From positions 186,001 to 250,000 of the forward strand of contig JAFDVQ010000004.1 of the NCBI GenBank assembly GCA_018268915.1: a DNA stretch of 64,000 nucleotides, given 5' to 3'. This document shows, piece after piece, positions 17,885-25,736 of this stretch (its first letter is position 1; each line of letters opens with the position of its first letter). Both the position numbers and the translations under genes were made by a program. The notes under the pieces were generated by a model. That model did no database searches and was not told the origin of the DNA. It saw only the letters and a program-made list of their open reading frames with translations. The stretch is from Acidobacteriota bacterium (GTDB lineage: Bacteria > Acidobacteriota > Terriglobia > Terriglobales > Acidobacteriaceae).

Positions 17885-17907
17885 AAGCCCGGCTCTGAGC
17901 CGGGCTT
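17885..17907. terminator. Bidirectional hairpin between lexA and trxA
   Basis: Perfect inverted repeat with 11-bp arms AAGCCCGGCTC and GAGCCGGGCTT around a single T, in the 63-bp gap between two convergent genes. A-runs before it and a short T-rich stretch after it are weak, but the position supports a shared terminator. Confidence 0.7.
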
Positions 17908-17926
17908 CATCTATTCTGAAGTGCAC

Positions 17927-18259
17927 TTAAGCGAGAAGGCGTTGGACCTTCTCTTCGATAACGTTCTGGGGAGCGTACCCAACCACCTGGTCAGCAACCT
18001 TACCGCCCTTGAAGAACAGGAGTGCGGGGATGCCCCGGATCCCGTAGCGAGACGGAGTGGCAGCGTTGTGGTCCACATCCACCTTCGCTACCTTTAGCTT
18101 GCCCGCGTAGGTCTCTGCTACACCATCGACGATGGGTGCGATCGCCCTGCAAGGCCCGCACCACACAGCCCAGAAGTCCACCAGCACCGGCTGCTCGCTC
18201 TTGAGCACCTCTTGCTCGAATGTTGCATCGCTTACTTCTAAAACTCCCGCACCTGCCAT
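17927..18259 (-). CDS. trxA: Thioredoxin
   Basis: Small cytoplasmic disulfide reductant, 110 aa. Active site WCGPC in VDFWAVWCGPCRAIAP, followed by the conserved KVDVD strand and cis-proline segment GIRGIPALLFFKGG. AAGGAG lies 7 nt before the ATG. It stands alone and converges on lexA through a shared hairpin. A -10-like TATAGA lies about 55 nt upstream without a well-placed -35. Confidence 0.97.
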   Translation of the reverse strand: MAGAGVLEVSDATFEQEVLKSEQPVLVDFWAVWCGPCRAIAPIVDGVAETYAGKLKVAKVDVDHNAATPSRYGIRGIPALLFFKGGKVADQVVGYAPQNVIEEKVQRLLA

Positions 18260-18671
18260 GATTCTCCTTGTATCCGGCTAGCATTTGCTGGCCCGGACTA
18301 ACTGATCCGCCTCTATAGGATGCCTGATAGGTCAGATTAGTCGCAACTGGCACTATCTTGCCGTTGCAGGTACGCATTCCATACTGAGGGGAAAGTCACC
18401 AGGTTCGCCGTGCTGAGTCTGCCGGCAAAATTAGAAGCGCCCGGATCCGTTTTCGGATCACGGGCGCTAGAGCAGCCCTCCCCCAGAACTGCCCACGCTG
18501 CGAATGTAGGTTGTCTTCTTTGCAAGATCAAGGAAACTTAGGTAATCGATAGAGTAATCGTAGTGAAGTGATTTACCTCACCGTTACCGCGCTTGCGAGG
18601 GAGTTGACTGGTGAGTGAACAAGATAGTGGCCACGCTCGCCCTCTTGCCAAACTTCACCCATGCACGCTAA
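18260..18671. other. 410-bp gap between trxA and thrB
   Basis: No convincing gene. It holds the trxA leader, the hairpin at 18436-18468 and an AT-richer part near 18530-18600 with no clear tRNA or riboswitch fold that I can see. Confidence 0.4.
18436..18468 (-). terminator. Hairpin downstream of thrC-thrB
   Basis: Strong stem: AGCGCCCG and GATCCG pair with CGGATC and CGGGCGCT around a TTTT loop, one bulged base. On the minus strand it is followed by TCTAATTTT, a weak U-run, so it could terminate the thrC-thrB transcript. It is 200 bp beyond the thrB stop. Confidence 0.55.
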
Positions 18672-19577
18672 TCAACACTCGCCCCCGCCGCCAGAATTCG
18701 CAAAGCGGCTTACGAGCAATTGGGCATCATGATTCGCAGTTGCTCCAGCAATCAGGTCCCGTGCGCTTGCCACTTCCGATTCTGAGCGGACAACTACCAG
18801 AACCGCCGGCCCTGCGCCACTTAATGCAACGCCAAGAACCCCTCCCCGCCCGGCGAGCGGCAGTAGCTCCGGCAGCAGCGGACACAGCTCCGACCGGTAC
18901 GGCTGGTGGATCCGGTCTCGCATTGCTGTGGCCAGAAGGTCGCCGCGACCCTGGGCAAATGCCAACCCAAGCATGGAAACCGACTGAAGATTTGCCACAA
19001 CTTCGGCGCTCGAATAGCTTGATGGCAGAATTGCCCGCGCTGCGCTGGTTGCCAATGACTTCCTTGGAAGCACGATAATCGCGCGCCACGCCGGTGGCGG
19101 TTCAACGCGAGCCGCGTAGACGGACCCGCCCTCCATCGCAGCTGCCACAAATCCACCCAGCCAGCATGCAGCCGCATTGTCAGGATGCCCTTCGAGTGCG
19201 CAGGCCTCCTCGAGAATGCGCTCGCTATTCCATCCCAGGTTCCCGAAATGAACCGCCAATGCAATCGCCGCAAGCCTTCCCGCCGCCGACGATCCACAAC
19301 CCATTCCTAATGGAATCTCGTTATTCATCCTGATCGCGAGTGGCTGAATGCTTACACCCGCGCACTCCAGCAAACGACAGTACGTGTCCAGAATCAGATT
19401 GCAATCCAGCTTCGAGCAGATATCGCTATCACTGCCAATTGCATGGATCGAAAACTCTCTGCTCGGCTCTGCTTCTACTTCGAGATAAAAATCGAGCGCC
19501 ACCGCTGCCGTATCGAATCCCGAACCAAGATTTGCCGACGTCGCAGGCAGCCGCAGCCTGAATGGAGTTTCCGTCAT
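18672..19577 (-). CDS. thrB: Homoserine kinase
   Basis: GHMP-superfamily kinase that phosphorylates L-homoserine with ATP, the penultimate step of threonine synthesis. 301 aa. The ATP loop reads EIPLGMGCGSSAAGRLAAI, the N-terminal LPATSANLGSGFD motif binds substrate and nucleotide, and the C-terminal GVALSGAGPAVLVVV motif 3 is present. The start overlaps the thrC stop by 4 bp, so ThrC and ThrB are translationally coupled in the pathway's reverse order. Confidence 0.95.
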   Translation of the reverse strand: MTETPFRLRLPATSANLGSGFDTAAVALDFYLEVEAEPSREFSIHAIGSDSDICSKLDCNLILDTYCRLLECAGVSIQPLAIRMNNEIPLGMGCGSSAAGRLAAIALAVHFGNLGWNSERILEEACALEGHPDNAAACWLGGFVAAAMEGGSVYAARVEPPPAWRAIIVLPRKSLATSAARAILPSSYSSAEVVANLQSVSMLGLAFAQGRGDLLATAMRDRIHQPYRSELCPLLPELLPLAGRGGVLGVALSGAGPAVLVVVRSESEVASARDLIAGATANHDAQLLVSRFANSGGGGEC

Positions 19578-20929
19578 CCGCCAAACCCCTTCAGCCTTGC
19601 CAGCACTGCTTGTGCCGTGGGCTCCACGACTAGAGCGTCGCGCTTGAGCGGGTTGATCGCGGTTTCACTACCCTGCAATTCCTGCTCTGTCAGCAGCGAA
19701 CCTCTGTGAAAGTTGATCGTGTAGTCAGCGTCTTTCAGCGTGTGCCCCGTCAGCAGAAGAACCACAGTCTCATTCGGCGCGATTTTCCCTCGGGCACACA
19801 GCTTCTTGAGTCCTGCAAGCGTGACCGCTGAGGCCGGCTCACAGCCCAGCCCTTCTGCGCCAATCTCGGCCTTGGCAACAGCAATCTCCGCCTCTGAAAC
19901 GTCTAGGCACCATCCACCCGTATCGCGAATCACCTTGGCAGCCTTCCGCCACGAAGCTGGATTGCCGATACGAATCGCAGTGGCGCGTGTCTGAGCCTCC
20001 ACCGGCTGCATCTTCTCGCCATTGTTTTCTGAGAATGCACGCACCAGAGGATTGGCTCCTTCTGCCTGAATAACCGAAATCCTCGGCATTCGCGCAACCA
20101 ATCCAAGTTCCTTCAGCTCACGGAATCCTTTCCCAAGCGCCGAGCTGTTCGCCAGGTTGCCGCCAGGAACGATGAGATGATCTGGAACCGTCCAATCGAA
20201 CGCCTCTGCAATCTCAAATGCGGGAGTCTTCTGCCCTTCGAGCCTGTAGGGATTCACAGAGTTCAGAAGGTATATCGATGCCTGCTTCACGGTTTCAGTC
20301 AGCACTCGTACACATCCATCGAAGTCCGTTGCAAGCTGGCAAGTAACTGCGCCATAATCCATCGCCTGCGAAAGCTTGCCCCACGCAATCTTCCCTTCAG
20401 GAATAAGAACAAGGCTCCTAAGTCCTGCCCGTGCAGCGTAGGCTGCCATCGCGGCAGAAGTATTTCCGGTCGAAGCGCACGCCACCCATTGAAAGCCGCG
20501 TTCTCGCGCAACACTAAGCGCAGCAGTCATTCCAGTATCTTTGAATGATCCTGTCGGGTTCATCCCTTGGTGCTTCGCAAAGAGCTGATCGATCCCGAGA
20601 GACTTCGCAGCACCCCTCAGCTTGTACAGCGGAGTGTTGCCCTCGTGCAGGCTTACCGCATTGCCGAAGTTGTCCAGGATCGGAAGGAGCTCGCGGAATC
20701 GCCAAACTCCGCTCTGATCGAGGGCCTCGCCGGAGCATCGCCTCTCGCGCCAGAGCCACTTTAATGCGCCGGGGTTAGGCCGGTCCGGCCCGGATCGCTG
20801 CCCCCAGCCCGCATATTCGACTTCGAAAAGGTCGCCGCATTGCGAACAGCGGAAGTCTGGCCGCGCCTCCGCTCCCGGTACGCGCGCACCGCACCCAAAA
20901 CACCGCAGAGTGTGCAGGTTGTCGTTCAT
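19574..20929 (-). CDS. thrC: Threonine synthase
   Basis: PLP enzyme converting O-phosphohomoserine to threonine. 451 aa. The N-terminus carries a zinc-ribbon-like pair of CXXC motifs (CFGCG and CSQCG), seen in one class of threonine synthases. The PLP lysine is in GMNPTGSFKDTGM, and STGNTSAAMAAYAARAG is the phosphate-binding loop. First gene of a two-gene thr operon with thrB; homoserine dehydrogenase is not in the window. Confidence 0.95.
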   Translation of the reverse strand: MNDNLHTLRCFGCGARVPGAEARPDFRCSQCGDLFEVEYAGWGQRSGPDRPNPGALKWLWRERRCSGEALDQSGVWRFRELLPILDNFGNAVSLHEGNTPLYKLRGAAKSLGIDQLFAKHQGMNPTGSFKDTGMTAALSVARERGFQWVACASTGNTSAAMAAYAARAGLRSLVLIPEGKIAWGKLSQAMDYGAVTCQLATDFDGCVRVLTETVKQASIYLLNSVNPYRLEGQKTPAFEIAEAFDWTVPDHLIVPGGNLANSSALGKGFRELKELGLVARMPRISVIQAEGANPLVRAFSENNGEKMQPVEAQTRATAIRIGNPASWRKAAKVIRDTGGWCLDVSEAEIAVAKAEIGAEGLGCEPASAVTLAGLKKLCARGKIAPNETVVLLLTGHTLKDADYTINFHRGSLLTEQELQGSETAINPLKRDALVVEPTAQAVLARLKGFGG

Positions 20930-20999
20930 GCCTTGCTCTTAGCCTAACAGAGCTAGAAATCGCGCCGGCATCGCAGGAAACGGCTCCTGATTCCCTCCA

Positions 21000-22049
21000 T
21001 CAAAAACCCAGCATCACCGGTTCCATCTCGAGTTCAACAGAGAACTTGCTGGAAACTGCCGAGCGAATCTCATTGGCCAGCGCAACAATCTCTGAAGCCC
21101 TGGCTCCTCCGAGGTTCACAAGCGCAAGCGTATGTTTCGATGAGATTCCGGCTCGGCCCAGCCGATAGCCCCGAGCGAAACCAGCCTGCTCAATAAGCCA
21201 TGCTGCCGGAAGTTTGACCTTTTCAGGCAGATCAGCTCCTGCGGAAAATCTCGGCGGCTCAGATCCAGCAGTCTGACTAATGGCTGCCGCTATCTCCCGG
21301 CTGATGATCGGGTTCTTGAAGAAACTGCCCGCGCTGCGGCAATCGGGATCGCCTTCGACCAGAAGCATGCCTTTGGATTGGCGAATCTGACGGACAGCGC
21401 CTGCCACTTCATTGAGCGAAGGAACGTAGCCAGGCGTAAATACGCGTTGCAGGTCAGCGTATTTCAAAGTGGGAGATCCACCTCGCGCCAGTCGGTATAC
21501 AACCGAGAGCACGACAAATCGTCCTCTATCCGAGGAATTGAAACGGCTGCTGCGGTAGCTGAAACCGCACTCCCCTGCTCCCAGCTCCACGATCTGCTTT
21601 CGATCCGTGTCATACGCCCGGACAGACTGAATGGTGCTCGAAACCTCCTCCCCGTAGGCCCCGACATTTTGAACCGGAGTTCCACCAACCGTTCCCGGAA
21701 TCCCGGCAAGGCACTCTATACCGGCACAATTCTCTTCAACTGTCCGTTGGACGAAAGCGTCCCAGTCTTCGCCGGCTCCCACTTCATAGAGGCAATTTGC
21801 CGAGTCCGGCGTTAATCGACCGCGTATCCCCTTCAGGGCAATCTGCAACACCAGTCCATCGAATCCATCGTCGGAGACGAGAAGGTTGCTGCCGCCGCCA
21901 AGGATGAAAAGCGAAGCCCTTTGTCGATGAGCCCACTCAACAGCCTCGATCACATCCGCTTCTTCCGCGGCCTTCACAAACCAGCGCGCAGGCCCGCCCA
22001 CGCCGAACGTTGTCAGCGGTGCAAGTTCCCTGTTTTCTTCAATGCGCAC
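21000..22049 (-). CDS. murB: UDP-N-acetylenolpyruvoylglucosamine reductase
   Basis: FAD enzyme that reduces the enolpyruvyl group to make UDP-MurNAc for peptidoglycan. 349 aa. The N-terminal LTTFGVGGPARW and LGGGSNLLVSDDGFDGLV motifs bind FAD, GIPGTVGGTPVQNVGAYG is the family block, YRSSRF carries the catalytic-region Arg, and GSFFKNPI contains the catalytic Ser. GTG start. It is divergent from the bacilliredoxin gene, with 80 bp between starts. Confidence 0.96.
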   Translation of the reverse strand: MRIEENRELAPLTTFGVGGPARWFVKAAEEADVIEAVEWAHRQRASLFILGGGSNLLVSDDGFDGLVLQIALKGIRGRLTPDSANCLYEVGAGEDWDAFVQRTVEENCAGIECLAGIPGTVGGTPVQNVGAYGEEVSSTIQSVRAYDTDRKQIVELGAGECGFSYRSSRFNSSDRGRFVVLSVVYRLARGGSPTLKYADLQRVFTPGYVPSLNEVAGAVRQIRQSKGMLLVEGDPDCRSAGSFFKNPIISREIAAAISQTAGSEPPRFSAGADLPEKVKLPAAWLIEQAGFARGYRLGRAGISSKHTLALVNLGGARASEIVALANEIRSAVSSKFSVELEMEPVMLGF

Positions 22050-22129
22050 TGAAGCAAGGTTACAACAGAGCCGTAATCGAACTTTTCGGTAGAATGGTGA
22101 CAGGCGGTCATAAGTCTGCCGGAGGTTAC

Positions 22130-22558
22130 ATGTACCCAGAACTGATGGTTATTCCCATGCGCGAAGAGTTGGTTCGCGCGGGCATCTCTGAAACTCGCAC
22201 CGCCGATGAGGTTGACGCTGCTGTGAAGCAGCCTGGAACCACTCTCGTCGTGGTCAACTCCATCTGCGGATGTGCTGCCGGCAAAATGCGCCCTGGCGTC
22301 AGGCTGGCCCTCAGCAACACTGCCAATCAACCAGATCGCAAGATCACAGTCTTCGCTGGCCAGGATCGGGAAGCAACCGAACGCGCCCGAGGCTACTTCG
22401 AAGGCAATCCCCCCACTTCTCCCGCAATCGCCATCATGCGCGACGGAAAGCTGGTCTATCTCATGCAGCGTTTTGTCATCGAGCAGTCGACTGCCCAGCA
22501 GATCGCCGGCGAATTGATCCGCGCATTCGATGAATTCTGCGCCAAGACGACTGCCTGA
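22130..22558 (+). CDS. Bacilliredoxin of the BrxA/BrxB (YphP/YqiW) family
   Basis: Thioredoxin-fold protein, 142 aa, expected to remove bacillithiol-type mixed disulfides. It begins MYPELMVIPMREELVRAG and has the CGC active site (Cys46-Gly-Cys48) in NSICGCAAGKMRPG, both diagnostic. The ATG at 22130 is fixed by GGAGG 4 nt upstream; the frame stays open further upstream but into the murB promoter area. Presence hints at bacillithiol or a similar thiol in this organism (inference). A strong terminator follows. Confidence 0.92.
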   Translation: MYPELMVIPMREELVRAGISETRTADEVDAAVKQPGTTLVVVNSICGCAAGKMRPGVRLALSNTANQPDRKITVFAGQDREATERARGYFEGNPPTSPAIAIMRDGKLVYLMQRFVIEQSTAQQIAGELIRAFDEFCAKTTA

Positions 22559-22584
22559 TCAGAAATCGGTGTAGAGTTTTGCGA

Positions 22585-22615
22585 AACGGCCTTCCTCGCG
22601 AAGGCCGTTTTTTTT
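22585..22615 (+). terminator. Rho-independent terminator after the bacilliredoxin gene
   Basis: Perfect 10-bp stem AACGGCCTTC / GAAGGCCGTT, 5-nt loop CTCGC, then eight T residues (22608-22615). It lies 27 bp after the stop codon. Confidence 0.92.
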
Positions 22616-22624
22616 ACCGGCGTC

Positions 22625-22757
22625 TTGAAGGGGCACGACTTTAGTCGTGCCGTACTGGTCCGGCCAAAAACGGGGCTTTAGCCCCTGGGGGACGGTCTCT
22701 TGCTTCTCCTCTAGCTTCGATTCTTTGCGCTGGGGGAGAACAAGTCGTAAGACTTGA
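22625..22757. repeat. Palindromic repeats (type A, type B and a third hairpin)
   Basis: Type A palindrome GGCACGACTTTAGTCGTGCC at 22632-22651 and type B GGGGCTTTAGCCCC at 22672-22685 lie 20 bp apart. A third hairpin CAAGTC-gtaa-GACTTG follows at about 22742-22757. A and B are the same elements found in the nuo operon at 54.3, 56.7 and 61.5 kb. They resemble REP-type repeats: short, intergenic, with a shared TTTA-type centre. Confidence 0.8.
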
Positions 22758-22788
22758 ACCCCGATGCATTTTCGTCATTGCAGGAAAG

Positions 22789-24405
22789 TCAGGCTCGACC
22801 ATTGTCCTTCACAGAGCTCCGAGACCACAAGAAATAAACCGGAATCCCGAGCACCACAATCCCCAGTCCTGGCCAGGTGTATTGCGGTTTGTACCGCAGC
22901 AGCACAAGGCATATCCAGCTGGCCATCACGATGTACAGCGCGGGAAGCACGGGATATCCCAAAGCCTTATACGGACGATTGGCATTCGGCTGCTTAACGC
23001 GCAGCACGAACAGCCCAAGGATCGTCAGCATATAAAAAACCAGTGCCGCGAAGATGATGTAATCGAGCAACTGGCTGTACGATCCCGAGACACACAGCAG
23101 CGCAGTCCAGCAGGCCTGCACGATCAGTCCGGTCGCAGGAGTCTTGTACTTCTCATTCAACTTCCCAACCGACTTGAAGAACAATCCGTCCTGGCTCATC
23201 GCGTAATACACTCGCGCGCCCGCCAGCGACAATCCATTAGCGCAACCAAAAGTCGAAATCATGATGGCCGCCGCCATCAGGTAAGCACCGCTTGAATGAA
23301 ATACGACCTCAAGGGCTGCTGTGCCAACGCGGTCTTCGGCTGCATACTGAATTCCGCGCGCCAGTGCTGTCGCCCCGTGCGGGTCGCCATGCATCGGCAG
23401 CACCATCAGGTAGCCGATCGTAGCCAGGATGTATACCGCCGTGACGAACCCCGTTCCCAGGACAAGCGACAGCGGAATATTTCGCCGCGGATTCTTCACC
23501 TCTCCCGCGGTAAACGTGATGTTGTTCCATGCATCCGACGAAAACAGCGAGCCCACTTGTACGACCGCGAGCACCACAAACAGATTGACCAGAACAATCG
23601 GACCGCCTTCGCCAACCTGGACCGGATGCAGCGAGCTCCAGCTCGCGTTCTTCCAGAACTCGCTCAAGTGATAGCCGAAGTCCGCTGCCATCGCAGTCGC
23701 ATTGCGCCCGACCGTCAGGGTGAGCAGGATCAGCCCTGCCATCGAAAGCGCTTTGGCTGATGTGAAAATATTCTGGATCATCGCGCCCAGCTTCACGCCG
23801 AACATGTTCACAACGGCCAGAAGAAACACAATGAGAATGCCGGTAAAATTCGCCGTATTCACGCCGATATCCATGTTGCCCAGGACCATCGGACCGATAT
23901 GGATCTTGGGCACGTGAGCGATATGCCACAGCCAATGCGTCGTAGAAATCGTCGGGAAGAAAACACCAAGAAACTTGCCGAACGCCACGCACACCGCGGC
24001 AATCGTCCCTGTCTGGATCACCATGAAAAGGGTCCATCCATACAGGAACCCCCACATCGGACCCAGTGCCTCCCTCAGGTAGACATACTGGCCGCCCGCC
24101 TTTGGCATCATCGCCGCCAGCTCGCCGTAGCTCAATGCGCCGATCATGGTCAGGATTCCGGTCACAACCCACGCTCCCACCACCAGCGCGGGGGAATTTG
24201 TCGTTCTCGCAATATCGGCGTTGACGAGAAATATCCCCGAGCCGATCATCGAGCCGGCTACCAGCGCCGTGGAACTGAACAGGCCCAGCGTCTGAACCAT
24301 GGCTGGCGCTTGATGCGGGGAAGAGGTCTGATTCTTGGAGGTAGAGAGTTCGGGAGTCGCCACTGCGCTTGTTTTATCCGAATTAGAGTCGATTGTCTTG
24401 CCCAA
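22789..24405 (-). CDS. APC-family amino-acid permease
   Basis: Secondary transporter, 538 aa, about 12 predicted membrane helices. The N-terminal ALVAGSMIGSGIFLVNADIAR is the family's substrate-binding helix with the G-S/T-G motif, and the next block (GALSYGELAAMMPKAGGQYVYLREALGPMWGFLYGW) is typical of the LAT/SteT-like branch. Likely an amino-acid exchanger or symporter; substrate unknown. The annotated start is TTG with no clear ribosome site; an ATG at 24300 would still keep all helices. The gene follows the thiE-like gene by 9 bp. Confidence 0.88.
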   Translation of the reverse strand: MGKTIDSNSDKTSAVATPELSTSKNQTSSPHQAPAMVQTLGLFSSTALVAGSMIGSGIFLVNADIARTTNSPALVVGAWVVTGILTMIGALSYGELAAMMPKAGGQYVYLREALGPMWGFLYGWTLFMVIQTGTIAAVCVAFGKFLGVFFPTISTTHWLWHIAHVPKIHIGPMVLGNMDIGVNTANFTGILIVFLLAVVNMFGVKLGAMIQNIFTSAKALSMAGLILLTLTVGRNATAMAADFGYHLSEFWKNASWSSLHPVQVGEGGPIVLVNLFVVLAVVQVGSLFSSDAWNNITFTAGEVKNPRRNIPLSLVLGTGFVTAVYILATIGYLMVLPMHGDPHGATALARGIQYAAEDRVGTAALEVVFHSSGAYLMAAAIMISTFGCANGLSLAGARVYYAMSQDGLFFKSVGKLNEKYKTPATGLIVQACWTALLCVSGSYSQLLDYIIFAALVFYMLTILGLFVLRVKQPNANRPYKALGYPVLPALYIVMASWICLVLLRYKPQYTWPGLGIVVLGIPVYFLWSRSSVKDNGRA

Positions 24406-24414
24406 TCTTAGCCG

Positions 24415-25086
24415 TTAGCCGAGAGCCCTCTTCCATCGCGCAAATTCCGCCGCAGGATCGCTCGTCCGGAAGATAGCCTCAGAAACGGCCACCATCGTTG
24501 CCCCCGCGTCGAGAACCATCTCCGCGGTTTCGAACGTAATGCCCGCTGCAGCACTCAGCACCGCATTCGGCCCAGCCTGCTGTCGCAAACGGCGCACGCC
24601 CTCAACACCAATCGGTTTCTTCTCTGTATGTTTGGTTCGCGTTTCGAACACCGGCCCAATCGCAAAGTAGTCGGCGGGAGCGTCGAGAACTCCCGGCAGA
24701 AGTTCGTCACTCCCAGCGAACGTTCCCACAATCCGGTCCTGCCCTAACAACCGTCGCGCCTGCGCGGGCGACAGATCTCCAGCATCGACATGAACGCCAT
24801 CAAATTGCGATTGATCAACAAGATCGGCTCGATCATCAAGAATCAACTTCACCTGCCCACCCGGCATCGAGCTGCGCAGGATAGCGGCATCTGCGAGGAT
24901 CTCCGCATTCGAACCACTCTTGTTGCGATACTCCATCAGAGTCACGCCGGCAGCAGCAAGCGCGGATCCCAGTGTCTTCAAAAACTCAGCTCTTCCAGTC
25001 GCCGGAATCACTGAAGAATCCAGAATCGGATACACCTTTGGAAACATAAAGCTCATGGCAACAGCATAGATGAAGCAATTGCTCAT
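24415..25086 (-). CDS. ThiE-like thiamine phosphate synthase
   Basis: Predicted TIM-barrel enzyme joining HMP-diphosphate and thiazole phosphate. It shows YPILDSS, EYRNKSGSN in place of the usual Q-R-K strand, LILDDRADL, FDGVHVDAGDL, DYFAIGPVFETRTK and a C-terminal glycine-rich phosphate segment. Several canonical ThiE motifs are altered (GTFAGS where GVSxHS is expected), so it may be a divergent ThiE or TenI-like paralogue. ATG at 25086 has GAGGTG upstream; ATGs at 25056 and 25047 are closer to the usual family start. No TPP riboswitch is seen in the short upstream gap. Confidence 0.7.
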   Translation of the reverse strand: MSNCFIYAVAMSFMFPKVYPILDSSVIPATGRAEFLKTLGSALAAAGVTLMEYRNKSGSNAEILADAAILRSSMPGGQVKLILDDRADLVDQSQFDGVHVDAGDLSPAQARRLLGQDRIVGTFAGSDELLPGVLDAPADYFAIGPVFETRTKHTEKKPIGVEGVRRLRQQAGPNAVLSAAAGITFETAEMVLDAGATMVAVSEAIFRTSDPAAEFARWKRALG

Positions 25087-25155
25087 CTACTTGTTCACCT
25101 CAGATACGGCTCTACGCCCCTCTCCGTCTGCGATCCGATTTCCGACTCCCACGAT

Positions 25156-25653
25156 CTACATCTCGTCCGCCGAAGGCCCATACGTGCCCGGAATTTTCTT
25201 ATCGAGCATCCGCAGATATACACCCAGCTGCGAGCGGTGATGGACAAGATGGTTCATCACCCATGTCCGCCAAACGCTGTACTTGCTGTCGTCGATCCAT
25301 GTCTGATCTCCGGCAACAAATTTCCAATTCGAGTCCCACTTCTCTGCCGTCATTGCCGCCAGTGCAGGCTTCACTTCCGCTACCTGCTTCTCGAATCGGT
25401 CTAGGACCTCTTGCCGATTCGCCGGATCTGCGGAGTTCATCTCTGGATTCCAATCCAGTCGATCGCGAGTTAGCGTATGCAGAGCCCAGTCGCCGTTTGT
25501 ATCCGATACGTGCCCCGCCAGCTTTCCGAGCTTCATCGATTTGCTGTGGGGCTGCCAGTTGAAGTCTGCATCTTCCGGGATGGCTTCCAGCATTTTGCGA
25601 GTATTCGCTGTCTCTCGCTCGTACTCGGCGATAAGTTCGTTTTGAATATCCAT
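25156..25653 (-). CDS. DinB-like metal-binding four-helix protein
   Basis: 165-aa protein of the DinB/YfiT-like superfamily. The predicted helical bundle carries the usual three-histidine metal site: one His in LAGHVSDTNGDW (near residue 48) and two in WVMNHLVHHRSQLGVYLRML (near 137-141). Members act as thiol-dependent S-transferases or remain uncharacterised; no substrate can be named here. AAGGAG lies 9 nt before the ATG. It is a single gene between the thiE-like and MBL-rhodanese genes. Confidence 0.85.
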   Translation of the reverse strand: MDIQNELIAEYERETANTRKMLEAIPEDADFNWQPHSKSMKLGKLAGHVSDTNGDWALHTLTRDRLDWNPEMNSADPANRQEVLDRFEKQVAEVKPALAAMTAEKWDSNWKFVAGDQTWIDDSKYSVWRTWVMNHLVHHRSQLGVYLRMLDKKIPGTYGPSADEM

Positions 25654-25736
25654 CGTGCGATCTCCTTGCTGCGATGGACAGCATACCCTATTCCCACGTC
25701 AATAGGCGAAGAAAAAGCGATAATCCGAAAAACATC

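Noticed and set aside
18349..18364. TGGCAC-like and TTGC-like boxes resembling a sigma-54 promoter before trxA on the plus strand
   Set aside because: Only nine bases separate GG and GC instead of ten, and it points toward the end of thrB, not to a gene start.
18337..18531. Small minus-strand open frame between trxA and thrB
   Set aside because: It runs through the terminator hairpin and the trxA leader and has no ribosome site or recognisable features.
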